From assembly GCA_030770425.1 (NCBI GenBank), contig JASJFT010000274.1, positions 1 through 53,606 of the forward strand: a DNA stretch of 53,606 nucleotides, in the 5' to 3' direction. Shown here piece by piece: positions 25,002-37,462 of this stretch (positions within the stretch are counted from its first letter, which is position 1; every line of letters begins with the position of its first letter). The notes under the pieces are model-generated. The model saw nothing but the letters and a program-made list of their open reading frames with translations, searched no databases and was not told where the DNA came from. The position numbers were made by a program, and so were the translations under genes. This DNA is from Darksidea phi (taxonomy: Eukaryota; Ascomycota; Dothideomycetes; Pleosporales; Lentitheciaceae).

Positions 25002-26958
25002 ATATATTTAGTAAAGTTAGTAACTTTATTAAGAATTTTAAGCGTTTAGTAATAGAGATCTACCTATCTTACTACTAGTAAAATAAAGAATTCGTAGATA
25101 AGCTCTACTTCGATCTAAAAAATAAGGTAGATTTATTTAATAATAGTAATTTTACTTTTAGTAAGCTTTATAAATATATAACTTTAATTAATAAAATATT
25201 ACTTAAGAATAATTAGTACTAAAAGATCTAATTTATCTAAAGTAACTAATTAGCTATTTTTAAGAGAAAGTAGCTAATTATAAGTAGGTTCTTCTCTAAT
25301 AAGTTAGAAAAGAAGCCCGTTTACTTTAAAAACGTACCTAAACTTTATAATTACTCTTTTAAGAAGTATAAAAAGTAAGATTACTACTTTAATTATAGAA
25401 AAAGAAATAAGTAATAAAACTACCCTAACTATATTATATATAAAGTAATATAGAATACTATAAAAATAGAAGTTAATACTATTTTTTTTAATAATTTTAA
25501 GAAAGAAGTTTATTTAAACTTTTTATATAAAGAGAAAAGTAGTTTAAAGTATAACTTTAATATCTTCTTTATAGTATTAAAAAATAAAAGTTACTAAAAA
25601 AGGACTTCTTTCTAGTAGCCTATATAGAAGTAATTAAACCTCTTAATTATTAATAGCTTATTAAGATACTATAGCTTATTAATTTAAAATTATTTATACT
25701 CTCTATTTAACTTATAGTAAATAGTCTAGCTATATAGCTAAGGGAATTAGTAGATAGTAGTACTAGTATATATTTATTAATCTACTTTAAATATTTAAAG
25801 GTAGTAAAGAAAAAGCTAAAGCCCGTCTTCTATTAACTAAAGAAACTAATTCCCTTTAATAAGTTTAATAGAAAATATAGTTACTTAGTCGATATAGCTA
25901 TCTAAGCTAATCTATTAATCTAGGAAAAGAATATATTTATCTAGTTTCTCTTCTATAAGCTTAGGTATTATAATATAATATTTAGAAGAAAATTCTTTAA
26001 GTAAATCTAGTTCTTAATTAACTATTATAACTAAACTTTATACTAGCTAGATAATACTCTAAAGTAGATAAAATATAATCTAATTATTATAAAGAAGCTA
26101 GATCCGAAGCTAGAGTTAGAATATTAGAATAATACTTTATACTATAATAATTTAATTAATTAGTAGGTTAAAGTATAGAAGAAGATCTACTTATTTAAAA
26201 AGGATTTAATACTTAGTTCGAAGATTTCTATTAAAGCTCTTATAATTCTTTAGAAGGAGGTCTACGAGTTTATTAAAGCCCTACTATAGATAATAAAGAA
26301 CTAATAAACTACTTCTAAGAAAATATAGAGGAATATAAATAGTAATATTAATAATAGTTTAAGGGGTATTAAATTTAAGAAAAGCTAATAAGATTATTAA
26401 AAAAATAATAAAAAGAAAAAGAAAGTAATATCTATTCCTAATAATCTACTAAAATAAACTATTAGTAATAAGTTTAATATATATTTTCTTAAATCTTTTA
26501 ATATATAGAAGCTCGTAGATAAGAAAGAAGTTATACTAAGAGCTACTAGTCTATATAAAGTTAACTTATTAATTAAAAATAAATAGTCGAAAGACTTAGT
26601 AGAAGACTTAATAGAATAGAACGTATAAGATATAATAGTAGAGAAGCTCTCTTATAAAGGTTATATAGAAGTTACCCTAGACTACTTCTCTAAGATCGAC
26701 TTAGATAAGCTACCTTCTAGAAGAAAAAACGTCGACTATAAAATTATTCTTAAGAATAATATAAGTAAGTTTAGTATAAGTCTATTTTATAATATATTTC
26801 TTAAATATCTAAAATTACTAAAAGCTTACTTAGAAGAGTATCTAAAAAAGAGCTTTATTATAACTAGTAATATTAACTTTATCTTATCTATTCTATTTAC
26901 TAAAAAGCTAGGAGGGGGGTAGAGGTTTTATATTAACTACTAGAAAATTAATATAGTT
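25002..26958 (+). pseudogene. Element C gag (C-terminal part), protease and start of reverse transcriptase
   Basis: This continues gag C in frame after element D. A Tyr-rich, knuckle-like stretch at 25385-25429 (YFNY...NYP) probably replaces a CCHC box, although the His position is not clear. The protease active site reads VDSST at 25750-25764, exactly what VDSGA becomes after TG-to-TA changes. Reverse transcriptase begins near 26650 (DYFSKIDLDKLPSRR) and is recognisable through LKKSFIITS, FTKKLGGG and RFYINY (from RFCVDY). It then stops at about 26958, after KIN. The catalytic half is missing here; element G at 50336 holds that half. Between 25800 and 26600 the frame is less clear. Confidence 0.7.
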
Positions 26959-27146
26959 AAAATTATCTAATCTTTCGTAAATAAGAATTAGAATACGAAG
27001 CGAGTTAATTATAAATTTAAAAAAATTAATTTAGATATAAGTCTAATATTTAAAGTTTAATAATAAATATATAAGTTACGAGGTAAGTATCTTATAATAA
27101 AAGCTTTAGATTACTAGCTATTAACTATTATATAGCGCTAAATACC

Positions 27147-27298
27147 TATTCTATAGTCTATAGCTCTAGTTAGCTAATACCTAGACTAATATCTAAGAAA
27201 CTAAATATAACCTATATAGACTTATTCTATAGCCTATAGTTCTAGTTAGCTAATATCTAGACTAATATCTAAGGAATAAAATATAATTTATATAGACT
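27147..27298. repeat. 76-bp tandem repeat, two copies
   Basis: Copies at 27147-27222 and 27223-27298, both starting TATTCTATAG and sharing CTAGTTAGCTAAT. Differences between them are nearly all transitions. Located near the left edge of block X. Confidence 0.85.
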
Positions 27299-28027
27299 AA
27301 TAGCTAAACTAGTCTATATCTTATAGTCTTAAACGCTTAAACCTACTTATTTATTACTCCCTTCTAGTATATATTAACTAGCTTAAACTACTATCTAAGA
27401 GTAGATATAACTTAAAAAGTAGAATAAATATCCTTCTATATAATAGTTATATACTTAATATAAATAGCTATAAGATTTATAGCTATAGAAAAGTTAGTCT
27501 AATACTAGAACTAATACTATATTATAACTATATCTTCTAAAATAATAATAAAATAGGCTTTAATAGTAGTATAAAGGATATTAAAAGTCCTAGTCTAAAA
27601 CTATAGATTATTACTATCTCTTACGTCCCTAGTAATCTTATATATAAGATAGCTAAGCGTTATATAAGGAATAATAAATCTAGTAATCTTTTAAAAGTAT
27701 TAAATCTCTTAAAGAGCTCTTATTATATATTTAATTAATATTAATAGATAAGAAGTAAAAGTAACTAATATTTATTACTATACGGTCGATCCTAATAGGA
27801 CTTATTACTAATACTATAAAAAATAGAGGCTTAAATATAATTAAAAGTATAGTTATACTTTTTATACTTAGACTAAGTATCTTTATTAGACTACTTATTA
27901 CTAATAGAAGCTTTACTAACTTTCTTAATACCTTTATACGACTTCTTAAGTAATTTATTATACAACTACTTTATAATAATAGACTTATTAGTAATAGTAG
28001 ATCTTTTATATAACTATTTACTACTTA

Positions 28028-29590
28028 CCCCTATTAAAGTTAGTAAAGAACTAATACTAAGACTAATATCTTACTTATAGAGATAATTAGTATTTTACGT
28101 AGCTACTTACTACTTATCTTTATTAAAGTTAGTAAAGAACTAATACTAAGATTAATATCTTATTTATAGAGATAGTAGATTATTATATTATATTTACCTT
28201 AGTAATCTTAAAGGTACTATTAGATACGTAATTACTCTTAGATATATTAAGAAGATTAGACTCTAGAATAAGATTTAGAAAGATATTATCCTATTCTTTA
28301 CCTTTAACCTACTTTACTAAAGTTAGTAAAGAACTAATATTAAGATTAATATCTTATTTAAAGTATACTTAACTATTATTAAAGGCCCTATACGAGATAA
28401 TTATCTACTATTATTAGAATAAATATTATTCTCTTCTTCCTAAATAGTTCTTCCTACTAAAGTTAGTAAAGAACTAATACTAAGACTAATATCTTACTCG
28501 TAGTCTACGTAGCTATTATAGAAGGTCGGGTAATAGATAATTATTTATTATTATTAGAACGAGTAGTATCCCCTACTAAAATTAATAAAGAATTAATATT
28601 AAGACTAATATCTTACTTAAAGTACGCGTAGCTTTTATAAAGATTATAGTAAAAGTAAATTATTAGTTATTTAGATTAGGACGCCTTATAAATACTTAAA
28701 CTAAAGGAGCTATACTATTCCCTTTTTAGTTATTAGTTCTCCCTACTAAAGTTAATAAAGAACTAATACTAAGACTAATATCTTACTTAAAGTCTACCTA
28801 ATAGTTATTAAAGATTCGATAATAGATAATTATCTACTATTATTAGAATAAGTACCGTCCCCTACTAAAGTTAGTAAAGGACTAATATTAAGATTAATAC
28901 CTTACTCGTAGTCTACTAAGGTAAAAGACTAGAATATCGTCTATTATTCTTATAAGTACTAAGATCTTAACTAGTATAAGTAAACCTTACTACTTTATTA
29001 GAACTAGATTATTCGCTTAATTATTTATTATTATTAGAACGAGTACTATCCCCTTTTAAAGTTAGTAAAGGACTAATACTAAGACTAATACCTTACTCGT
29101 AGTCTATCTAGCTACTATAGAAGGTATAATACTAGATAATTATCTATTAATATTATATATTTAACTATTCTAATTATTAAAAGCGGTCCTCGCTTATTTA
29201 GTAGGACTAGATTATTCGCTTAGTTTAGTAGAACTAGATTATTTACTAAGTAAAATAGGAATAGAAATATTACTATTAATAGTCTATATACTATATATTA
29301 TTACTAAAATTAGTAGAAGGACTAATACTAAGGCTAATATATATCTATACGCTTAGCTATAATAGATAGAAGTAGGTTAATAATATCTACTCTAGTAGGT
29401 AGTAGTAGATTAGGGGGGTCTACTTTAGTAGGTAGTAGTAGGTTAGAAGGGTCTACGCCGTAGTCCTAGCTATTAGTAAAGGGATTATTTAGACGTAGTT
29501 AAAGCTTAGATAACTCGAAGCTTACTAATATTATTCTTACTATAGAAAGTTAATAGACGACTAATATTAAGGCTAATATTTTACTTTTAG
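28028..29590 (+). repeat. Array built on a 40-bp core (at least ten copies)
   Basis: The core reads AAAGTTAGTAAAGAACTAAT followed by ACTAAGACTAATATCTTACT, with transition differences between copies. Cores start near 28034, 28121, 28315, 28453, 28571, 28741, 28861, 29051, 29300 and 29541. Spacing is about 115-190 bp. Several copies also share a following segment with GATAATTATCTACTATTATTAGAA, so the unit is longer than the core. Further single cores lie at about 30385 (plus) and, inverted, near 30703, 31577 and 35350. Confidence 0.85.
29386..29457. repeat. 33-bp tandem repeat, two copies and a partial third
   Basis: Units start TCTACTYTAGTAGGTAGTAG at 29386 and 29419; a third start (TCTACG) at 29452 breaks off. 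GC content is higher than the surroundings, with a G-run in the first unit. Confidence 0.75.
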
Positions 29591-29715
29591 TAGTCTTAAA
29601 GAGTAGTTTACCTATAACTATAATAATAAATTCTTAATAATCTAGTAGAAAAGTAATAAAAGGTTTATAAAAGTAGGGGCTAGATAGATATATATATAAA
29701 GTAAAATAGTATAAT

Positions 29716-30240
29716 ATTATATAACTAGTAGTAGACTAGTAGTAAAAGTTAAAAGTAAAATAAAAGAACTAAAGCCCTTAAAAGTAAAGTTAAAATTCTA
29801 CTAGCTAGTATTTTAATTTATAAAAGGAGACTATAGTATTAATTATAATATTAGACCTTTATATAAAATCTTATTTTAATTATAATTTAATAAAAAATTT
29901 AAATATAATAGTACTATTAATAGAGATATAATAGCTATTAAAAATTATAGAAACTTACTAGTAGTATTTACTACTTACCGTGATTATATAACTAGTTATT
30001 AGCTAGTAGTAAAAGTAAAAGAACTAAAGCCCTTAAAAGTAAAGTTAAAATCCTACTAGCTAGTATTTTAAATTATAGAAGGAAGCCGTAGTATTAGTTA
30101 TAGTATTAAGTTCTTATATAAAATCTTATTTTAATTATAATTTAATAAAAAATTTAAATATAACGGTACTATAAATAGAGATATAGTAGCTATTAAAAAT
30201 TATAGAAACTTATTAGTAATATTTATTACTTACTACTATT
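29716..30240. repeat. 266-bp direct tandem duplication
   Basis: Copy 1 spans about 29716-29981 and copy 2 about 29982-30240. Both start TTATATAACTAGT and share AAAGAACTAAAGCCC, CTAGCTAGTATTTTAA and AATTTAATAAAAAATTTAAA. Differences are mostly transitions plus a few small indels. The only TGA triplet I found in the window is at the junction (29981). Between 27300 and 28028 and between 30240 and 30560 I saw nothing else recognisable. Confidence 0.85.
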
Positions 30241-30559
30241 ACTAAGTAGTCTTACTATAGGCTTTATTACTAGCTAGTATAAATATAGCTATAGGTAAAT
30301 AATTCTAAATTTTTATTCCTAAACTTTAATAATAATATATACTATTACTATATCTAATATTAGCCTTTCTTAATTATATATTATTAGCTACTAGACTAAT
30401 ATTAAGACTAATACCCTTTACTATAGCCGATCGAAAGAAGTATAAGGCTAATACTAAATACTCCTTAAATAAGAATACTAAAAAGAACTTATAAGTATAC
30501 GATAAAGCTATAGATAAATAATTTTAGTTAATTAAAGATAAAAATATAACTAATAAGTA

Positions 30560-31160
30560 CTATATAACTATATAGAAGAAATTCCGACTATTAGTCGTCT
30601 ATATTATTAATAGAACGTTAAGTCTATTTAAGAAAGAGAAAATCGAAACCTAACTATATCTATAGTCTAAGAATATTATTATTATATAGTAGTAAGTAAG
30701 GTATTAGTCTTAGTATTAATCTATACTAACTATTTATAAATTTAGCTTAGGATTATATTTTATATAGTAAGCTATAGTCTATACTTAGTCTAGAGACGTT
30801 AATATATAGATATAAAAAGTCTATTATAACTACTAAGATATTATATTTCGGCTTAATAATAAGTATATACTACCTATATTTATCTATAGTATAGCGAAAG
30901 AGCTATATATCTATAGAGATAATAGAGCCCTTTTAAACTTATCCCCTATACTAGTTAATAAAGATAATAGTAACTAAAACTATACTTCTAGTAACTCGGA
31001 CGATAATTTATCTAAAGAAATAGTTTAATATTTTTACTAGTTTAATTAGAATATATCGACTATTTTATAATTTAATTACTAGTAGTTCCTATAAGAATTT
31101 TAGTAATTAGCTATTATTAGAGCGTATTAGAAAATTATTACTTTTAAGATTAGAATCTTT
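30560..31160 (+). pseudogene. Unidentified coding-like frame in block X (1)
   Basis: A plus-strand frame is readable with TAG/TAA only at positions that fit former Gln or Trp codons. The part 30760-31100 is the clearest: it contains RDVNI near its start, DIIFRLNN, then IAKELYIYRDNRALLNLSP, then a Ser/Asn/Asp-rich stretch and a Gln-rich helical-looking segment. No family is recognised. It could be a gag-like protein of an unknown element or a captured host gene. Limits are approximate and no start can be named because ATG codons are lost. Confidence 0.35.
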
Positions 31161-31699
31161 ATAGTATATATTTTATATATATTATCTAAGACTTTTAGTA
31201 TAAGTTTATTTACTTAATAAACTAATATCTATACTAATATCTAATAGATATACGTAAATAGTATCTAGTCTAGAATTAGTCGACCTCTTCTTACTATAAG
31301 TTCTATATATTATATTAAATAGACTAATACTAATATTAATACCTTATAGATATATAAAAATATATTATAATTCCCTTTCTATAATATAACTAGTAATTCT
31401 ATATTAAAGAATATAAGTTTTTTTAAGGTATACTACTAGCGTAGTAATACTAATAATAACTATAGTACGAAGTTTACTTTAAAGTATAATTTTCTTACTA
31501 TATAATATAGTTTTATTTTTAAAAATAAACTATAGCTCTACTAGTAGCGTACTTATAACTACTATAAATAAGTAAGATATTAATCTTAGTATTAGTTTAG
31601 TCTTATTAATAACTATAGCTATTAGCTATTAAAGAGATAGCTACTTATTATAGCTATAAGAAGGGAATAACTATTAATAAGAAGACTAGTCTTTTATTT

Positions 31700-32920
31700 C
31701 TATTATTCTAGGTACTATTTTCGTATATAAAGTATATTATCTTAGCTCTTATTTTTCTATACTAAGACTATAGGAAGTTTCTAAGTTATAAAATTAAGCT
31801 AGTAAGAGATAAAGAGGTACTTAAACTACTAGAGCCCTTTAAAGGTACTTTTACTTCTATATTTCTAAAGTTCTATATAAGGGATTATAAGTTACTAATA
31901 GCTAAGTTAATTCTCTTTATAATTTATAATATTACTAATTATATTCTATAAGATATAATACTATAGATTATACTTCTAGATAGAGAGGAGTAGGATATAT
32001 AAGTAGATAAAGATAATAATATCTAGATAGTAAAGATCTAGATAGGGTATAATCTAGTATTAGTCTAAGTATTAGGTTATAAGTAATTATTAGAGTATAG
32101 TAATATTATATTCGAAGGTATATAGATATAGTATTAATATAAATATTAATCTAGTTAATAATAAAATTTATATTTACGGACTAAAATAGAGTATCCTTAA
32201 TATAAATATACTACTAACCTCTTTTAATTTTATCTACCTTTCTACGTACGTATATCTTACTTTTCGACTACTTTAAATATTAAAAAGAAAAACTATTCTT
32301 TAATATTATACCCTCTAATATCTTTACTTATAAAAGTATAATATATATTAATCTAGGAGTATAATTCTAATCCCTACTAATATAGACTACTATCTTTTTT
32401 AAACTTAGGTTCTAAGATTTATAAACTATAATAGCCTAAGTAGATATTAGAGGAAACTAAATCTAAGTATAAATTATCTAGTCTAGTATAAACTCTCTAC
32501 TAATAGTAAAGACTAGTATTATAATTTAGCTATTATTTATTAAATAAAGCCTAGGACCTATATATCTATTAAATATAACTAAAATTATAAGAGATATTAT
32601 ATCCTTATAATTATCGACGTTTATACCTTAAATAATATTAATAATAGTTTTAGTAATACTATTTACTAAGCCTCTCTCTATCTAGATATTTTTAAGAAGT
32701 ATTACCTATCTATTAATATAAAGGGAAAGCTCGCTAAAAAGATTACTACTATCTTCTAGGGATACTATAGCTATCTATAGATTCTTATAAAATATCCTTA
32801 TTATAACTATTAATTAGCCTAAATTCTATATATAATAATAATTAATCTAGTTAATCTTACGCCTCTTAGTATAGATTCGTATAGTACTACTAAAGAAATC
32901 TTATTTAGTTAGGAAAAGTA
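31700..32920 (+). pseudogene. Unidentified coding-like frame in block X (2), Pro/Gln/Ser-rich tail
   Basis: One plus frame (codons in phase with 31742) runs for about 1.2 kb. Its first part reads as a folded-looking domain (DYRKFLSYKIKLVRDKEVLK, then FKGTFTSIFLKFYIRDYKLL, near 31766-31900). From about 32090 onward it becomes very rich in Gln/stop, Pro, Ser, Thr, Asn and Lys codons, typical of a disordered region. Stops match CAA/CAG/TGG after RIP. A structural domain followed by a disordered tail could be a gag protein, but no zinc knuckle or protease follows. Function unknown. Confidence 0.35.
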
Positions 32921-33529
32921 CTATATAATATCGAGTTATAAGTAATATCTAGTTAGCTTATCTTAGCTCTTTAATATAAATATATATAAAAGCTTTTTAA
33001 AAAGCTATTTATATATTATCTTATTACTATATAATAATATTTAAGATAATTATATAGTAAAATTTAAGATAAAGAGCTTAATTCTTAGTATTAATAAGAT
33101 TCGAAGTATAGGAGTCGTTAAATAATAGCCTATATACGACCGACGGGAGTTAATAAAAGTCTCTAGTTAATATAATATTTACTCTAGTAAAAGGAAGTAA
33201 TTATTATTTCGATTAAATCTTATAATATTATATATATATTTAGAAGAGAATACTTAAACTAACTATAGATTTCTTATTAATAATAATATATTAAATATCC
33301 TTAAACGATACTTAGATCTACTAAAGAGTAGTAGATACTAATAGAGAGAGATTACTACCCTATAGTTAAATTAGAATCTAGAATATAGAATTAATTATTC
33401 TCTTTAATATAAGGAAGACTACTATACTAATTAGTATATAATAAATAATAGGGGGTCCCTTACTAAGAATCTCTATAGTCTTTATTAGAATAGTTAATAT
33501 TACCTCTATTATATATATCTTACTAGTAC

Positions 33530-34080
33530 TACCTATACTATCTAAGTTAATAAGAAGTTAAGAAAAAGAACTATCTCTCTAAAAAGCTATATTATAATTT
33601 ACTAGTATATTATATAATAGCCGCTACTTAGACTAGAGGGTATTAGACGAGGTATTAGTCCGGATAGCCTAATTAATAAAATAGAGATACTTCTAATTCT
33701 TTTAATAATATAATAGGTTAAGTTTATATATATCTTTATAAATAAAATTATCCTAGTCTTTTACTTAATTAATAGGCCGGTCTCTAATATTATTATTATT
33801 TATAATAAATTCTTATAAACCTAGACGCCTTACTACTAGCTCGTTAAAAGAAGAGTTATCCTCTAAATCTATATTTTTCTACTTAGAATTCTCTTCTTTA
33901 GTCTCTAATTTTATAGATTTATAATAAGCGCTAGGAATATATATATATAAAGTTTTATACTTATAGTAGACTTTTATATAAGTAGTAAAATTCTTACTAT
34001 TAATATACTTAATATTCTTAATTAAATAGAAAGAATAATAAAGTATTAGTATAACGCGAGTAAAGTCTTTAATATATACT
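33530..34080 (+). pseudogene. Unidentified coding-like frame in block X (3)
   Basis: The plus frame starting near 33541 reads through YNSRYLD, RVLDEVLVRIA and RYFQF-like motifs (33610-33700) with RIP-type stops, then continues less clearly to about 34080. No domain is recognised. It may be part of the same large gene as its neighbours, with frame changes between them. From 34080 to 35880 I saw nothing I could assign. Confidence 0.25.
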
Positions 34081-35879
34081 ATAGGTAAATAAAAAGAATA
34101 GTACTTTAAGATATATAGTTTTACTTAAACTTAGTACTTAAAAGATAGATAATAAATATAATAAAGAAGAAAGTTAAGATAGTTAACTCTTTTAAGTATA
34201 ACTAGTTACTCTTTATATTTAGTAAAGAGTAACTAGTCTTATTAAAAAGAAACTTAGTTATTACTATTATCTTTAGAAGTATTAGCTATCTCTCTTACTA
34301 CTAATTTCGAAAGATAAAAGTAGTTAGATACTCTATCTTAAGGTAATAATTAATATTAACTACTACCTAAAAGTAGTAAACTAGGGGTAAGCTAAAGAGA
34401 ATATAATAGACTTCCTAGGTACTATAGTTCTACTAGTTAGTAGTCCTATTTAGGAGCTTAGAAGTAAAAGAAAAGAATATATTTTTATTATTTAAATAAG
34501 GAAGAACTTAGACTACTATTTCTTTATATAATAGAGTTAGTATTTCTTTCTTTATAGTATAAACCCCTATATACTCTATTACTCTAATAGTACTAGTATA
34601 GGGCTAGATATCTATATTTATACGCTAGCTAAAGGCTATAATCTAGTTATATACGTTAAGTTAAGAATAATTTTAATAAAGTTAAAGATAAAGATAGATC
34701 TTTTCTAAAATCTTTTTAAATTATAGATCTAAGTTAAGTAGCTATAATATATTAAAGTAATAAATTTTCTATTTAGTTATCTTATTTTTCTTCTTATAAT
34801 ACGAATTCTAATAATAATAGAAATAGTAATAAGTAAAAATAGAGACTAGCTCTTTAAAGTTAAATATTATCTACTTAAATAGTAATAATAATAGTAATTC
34901 GTCTTCTAATATATTCTAAGTATCTAGTTTAGAATAAATAGTATTAATATAATATTTCTAATATTAAGTAAGTTAGTTTCTTAAAAACTTTATACTTTAG
35001 CTATCTAGCTTATAGTCTAGGCTAGGAGTATAATAATAGAAATAGAGATTATAATTATAAGTACTTCTATATTTTTACTACTTATATCGATTCTATAAAT
35101 TAATAACCTTAAACTTTAGCTTAATAATATATTTTTTAAATAGTTTAAATTATTAATAGAACTAGTATAATATAATATAAGAATAGTTTTAGATAAAGTC
35201 TTAGGTAAGTTATATATACTATATAGAAGTAGTAGTTTTCTACTCTTTAAATTAAGGTATAAATTATAGTAAATTATATTAATAATAATCTATAGTAGAG
35301 TATATAATAAAGAGATATAGAGAGAATAGTTAGTAAATCTATAATATAATTAGTATTAGTCTTAGTATTAATCTTTAATCTAGAAAGAGTTAAGATAGAA
35401 TATACTATAGTCTTAAGATTTTTACTCTTTTATATCTAATATATACGAGATCTCTAAATTATAGTAGAGTAACGAATAATAAAATTAATTAATTATAGAC
35501 TACTATTAGGACTATTAAATATAGTTCTAATATCCTCTATAGTAATAAAATTAATATCTATTATATAATTAATAAAGAAATTATTCTTAGCTATAGTCTA
35601 CCTTTATAAAAGGGTATTAAATATAGTAAATTAAAACTAAGAGTAGTATATAAATTATTTATTCTTATAGTATATAATATAATAAATATATATAAGATAG
35701 TCTATTATATATTACTAGAGTCGTATAAAATTAATAGTACTAGTCGAATAGAGGGTAGAAAAGGTAAGACTAAGAAGAGGTTCCTAACTATTAAACTCTA
35801 TAATAGATATCTAGTAGATAGAACCTATAGTAAGATATATAGCTTTTCTTTAACTCTATATTTACTAATAAAGAGTCTT

Positions 35880-37440
35880 AAATTCTTTTATATTTAGAAG
35901 AAGATTAGGTATAGCTAATATATCTACCCCTATATCTTTATTATCTAAGCTAGTAAGATCTAGACTACTATAATTAGACTCTATATTATTAATAGACTTC
36001 TCTAGTATAGATTAACTTATATATAATCCGCTAGAATTAGTTAATAGAGAAGAGGATACTATAGAAGTACTACTAGTATTAGGTAAGATATTAGCTATAT
36101 TCCTAAATAGGATAGATATAGCCTATATAAGTAGGGTATCTATAGAAGTATAGAATAGACTAGAACGATCTACTTATATATTAGATCTAGTATTTAGTAC
36201 TAAGTATAGTCTATTATTATACTTAATCTTAATAAATTAATTATTAATAAATACGTCTATAGAAAGCTATTAAATAGTATTATAATTAATTTTAATATTA
36301 TAGTAACTAGGATAATTATACTTTAAGAAGAATAGTTACTAAAGTATAATTAATTAGTATACCTTAAAGTCCTTCTTAAACTAATAATCGATTATATTCC
36401 TATTATCGTTATCTAATTAGGGTAGCTTAAGGATAATAATATCTAATTTAAAAGGTAAAAGAGAAAGCTTATAAAATATCTAACTAATATTTATAGTAAA
36501 ATAGTAGATATAACTCCTATACTTCTACTATAAATTATAATACTACCGAATTTCTATAAAGATATATACTTAGGCTATTAGTATCTCCTCTATATCTATT
36601 AGAAGTAGAAGAGTAATTAGTAATAGACTAGAGTTTATACTATTTATAGCCCTATAAAGTAGAATCTAATTAGAATTATTAGAGTACTTAACTCTATTAT
36701 TATAATATACTAGGTATTTATAGTTATATACCCTAATTTAAAACTAGTAATAATTATAAATAGTATATATTTATATCTACTCTTTATCTAACTTCTTATA
36801 AAACTTACTAATTAGGACTTTATCTAAGTCTAATATTATTTAGTTATTTAAGTAGTCGTTCTTATTAAAGTTAATTTAGGGTAGAATAGAAGGGAGATTA
36901 TATATATAAGATTCGACTTCTCTAAAATTATTAATAGTAAAGGTATATTTATTAGGACTAATATTATAACTAATATCTATACTATTACCCAAAACTAGTA
37001 TAATATATTAGAGATTAGACTAAGTAGAGTATAATAACTAAGAGGAAGATAGATCTAGAACGATGTACTAGAGACTAGACTAAGTAAAGTATAATAACTA
37101 AGAGAAAGATAGATTCTATATAATATACTAGAGATTAGACTAAGTAGAGTATAATAACTAAGAGGGAGATAGATTATTATTTACTTAAAAGGTCGATTAA
37201 GATAGTAGTAATAACTAAGTAGTAGAGTCTATTTATAGTATAAAGGATACGCTCGGAATATTTAAGCTAGGTACTAGTATTAGTAATAAAAGTTAAGAAA
37301 GCGGGCTAAGATTAAGCTACTTTAAGAAAGAAGAGGAAGTACTATCTTATATAGGAGATTTATTATTATAACTAGTTCGAGCTCTTTTACGTCTAGTTAG
37401 ATAATATAACGAATACTAGTACTTCTATCTACTATTCTTA
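35880..37440 (+). pseudogene. Unidentified coding-like frame in block X (4) with 20-residue repeats
   Basis: The plus frame is most open at 35890-36270: about 125 codons with only a few stops, including NREEDTIEVLLVLGKILAIF and RIDIAYISRVSIEV. Downstream, to about 36950, the readable residues suggest a Pro/Gln/Ser/Thr-rich protein. At 37009-37178 the 60-bp repeats encode 20-residue repeats of the form LE-RLS-V--LR-R. The frame then leads to the Fot1-type insertion at 37463 and may continue after it (39315-39434). It resembles a large disordered protein with a short repeat domain. No family is recognised. Confidence 0.35.
37009..37178 (+). repeat. 60-bp tandem repeat, three copies (20 codons each)
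   Basis: Units start TAGAGAYTAGACTAAGTA at 37009, 37069 and 37129; the third is cut at about 37178. The period is exactly 60, so a coding frame is preserved. The only plus-strand ATG I found in the window lies in the first unit (37063). Almost all differences are transitions. Confidence 0.88.
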
Positions 37441-37460
37441 AACTAATTATAGAAAGCTAG

Positions 37461-37462
37461 TA
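37461..37462. repeat. TA target duplication of the Fot1-type element (left)
   Basis: TA directly before the left terminal inverted repeat, matched by TA at 39313-39314 on the right, as for Tc1/mariner-type transposition. Confidence 0.7.

Larger units (their letters stand above)
26959..37462. other. Block X, first part: unidentified sequence with tandem repeats and coding-like frames
   Basis: This stretch begins where the reverse transcriptase of C breaks off and shows no reverse transcriptase, integrase, LTR or terminal inverted repeat that I recognise. It carries tandem repeats of 76, 33, 266 and 60 bp, plus an array built on a 40-bp core (listed separately). Plus-strand frames between 30560 and 37400 are coding-like. 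It resumes after the Fot1-type insertion (39313-39434) and after element F (50071-50335), giving about 10.9 kb in all. RIP intensity equals that of the transposons, so the block must have been repeated in the genome or lain close to repeats. Its class is unknown. Confidence 0.55.

Noticed and set aside
25385..25429. Definite CCHC zinc knuckle in element C gag
   Set aside because: The two first Cys positions fit (Tyr after RIP), but the His position and the last spacing do not match C-X2-C-X4-H-X4-C, so it is described only as knuckle-like.
28028..29590. CRISPR array (40-bp repeats with spacers)
   Set aside because: Spacing is irregular (85-240 bp), the spacers share sequence with each other, the repeats vary by RIP transitions, and the host is a fungus.
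29716..30240. The 266-bp direct repeats as a pair of LTRs
   Set aside because: The two copies are directly adjacent with nothing between them, so they are a tandem duplication and not the ends of an element.
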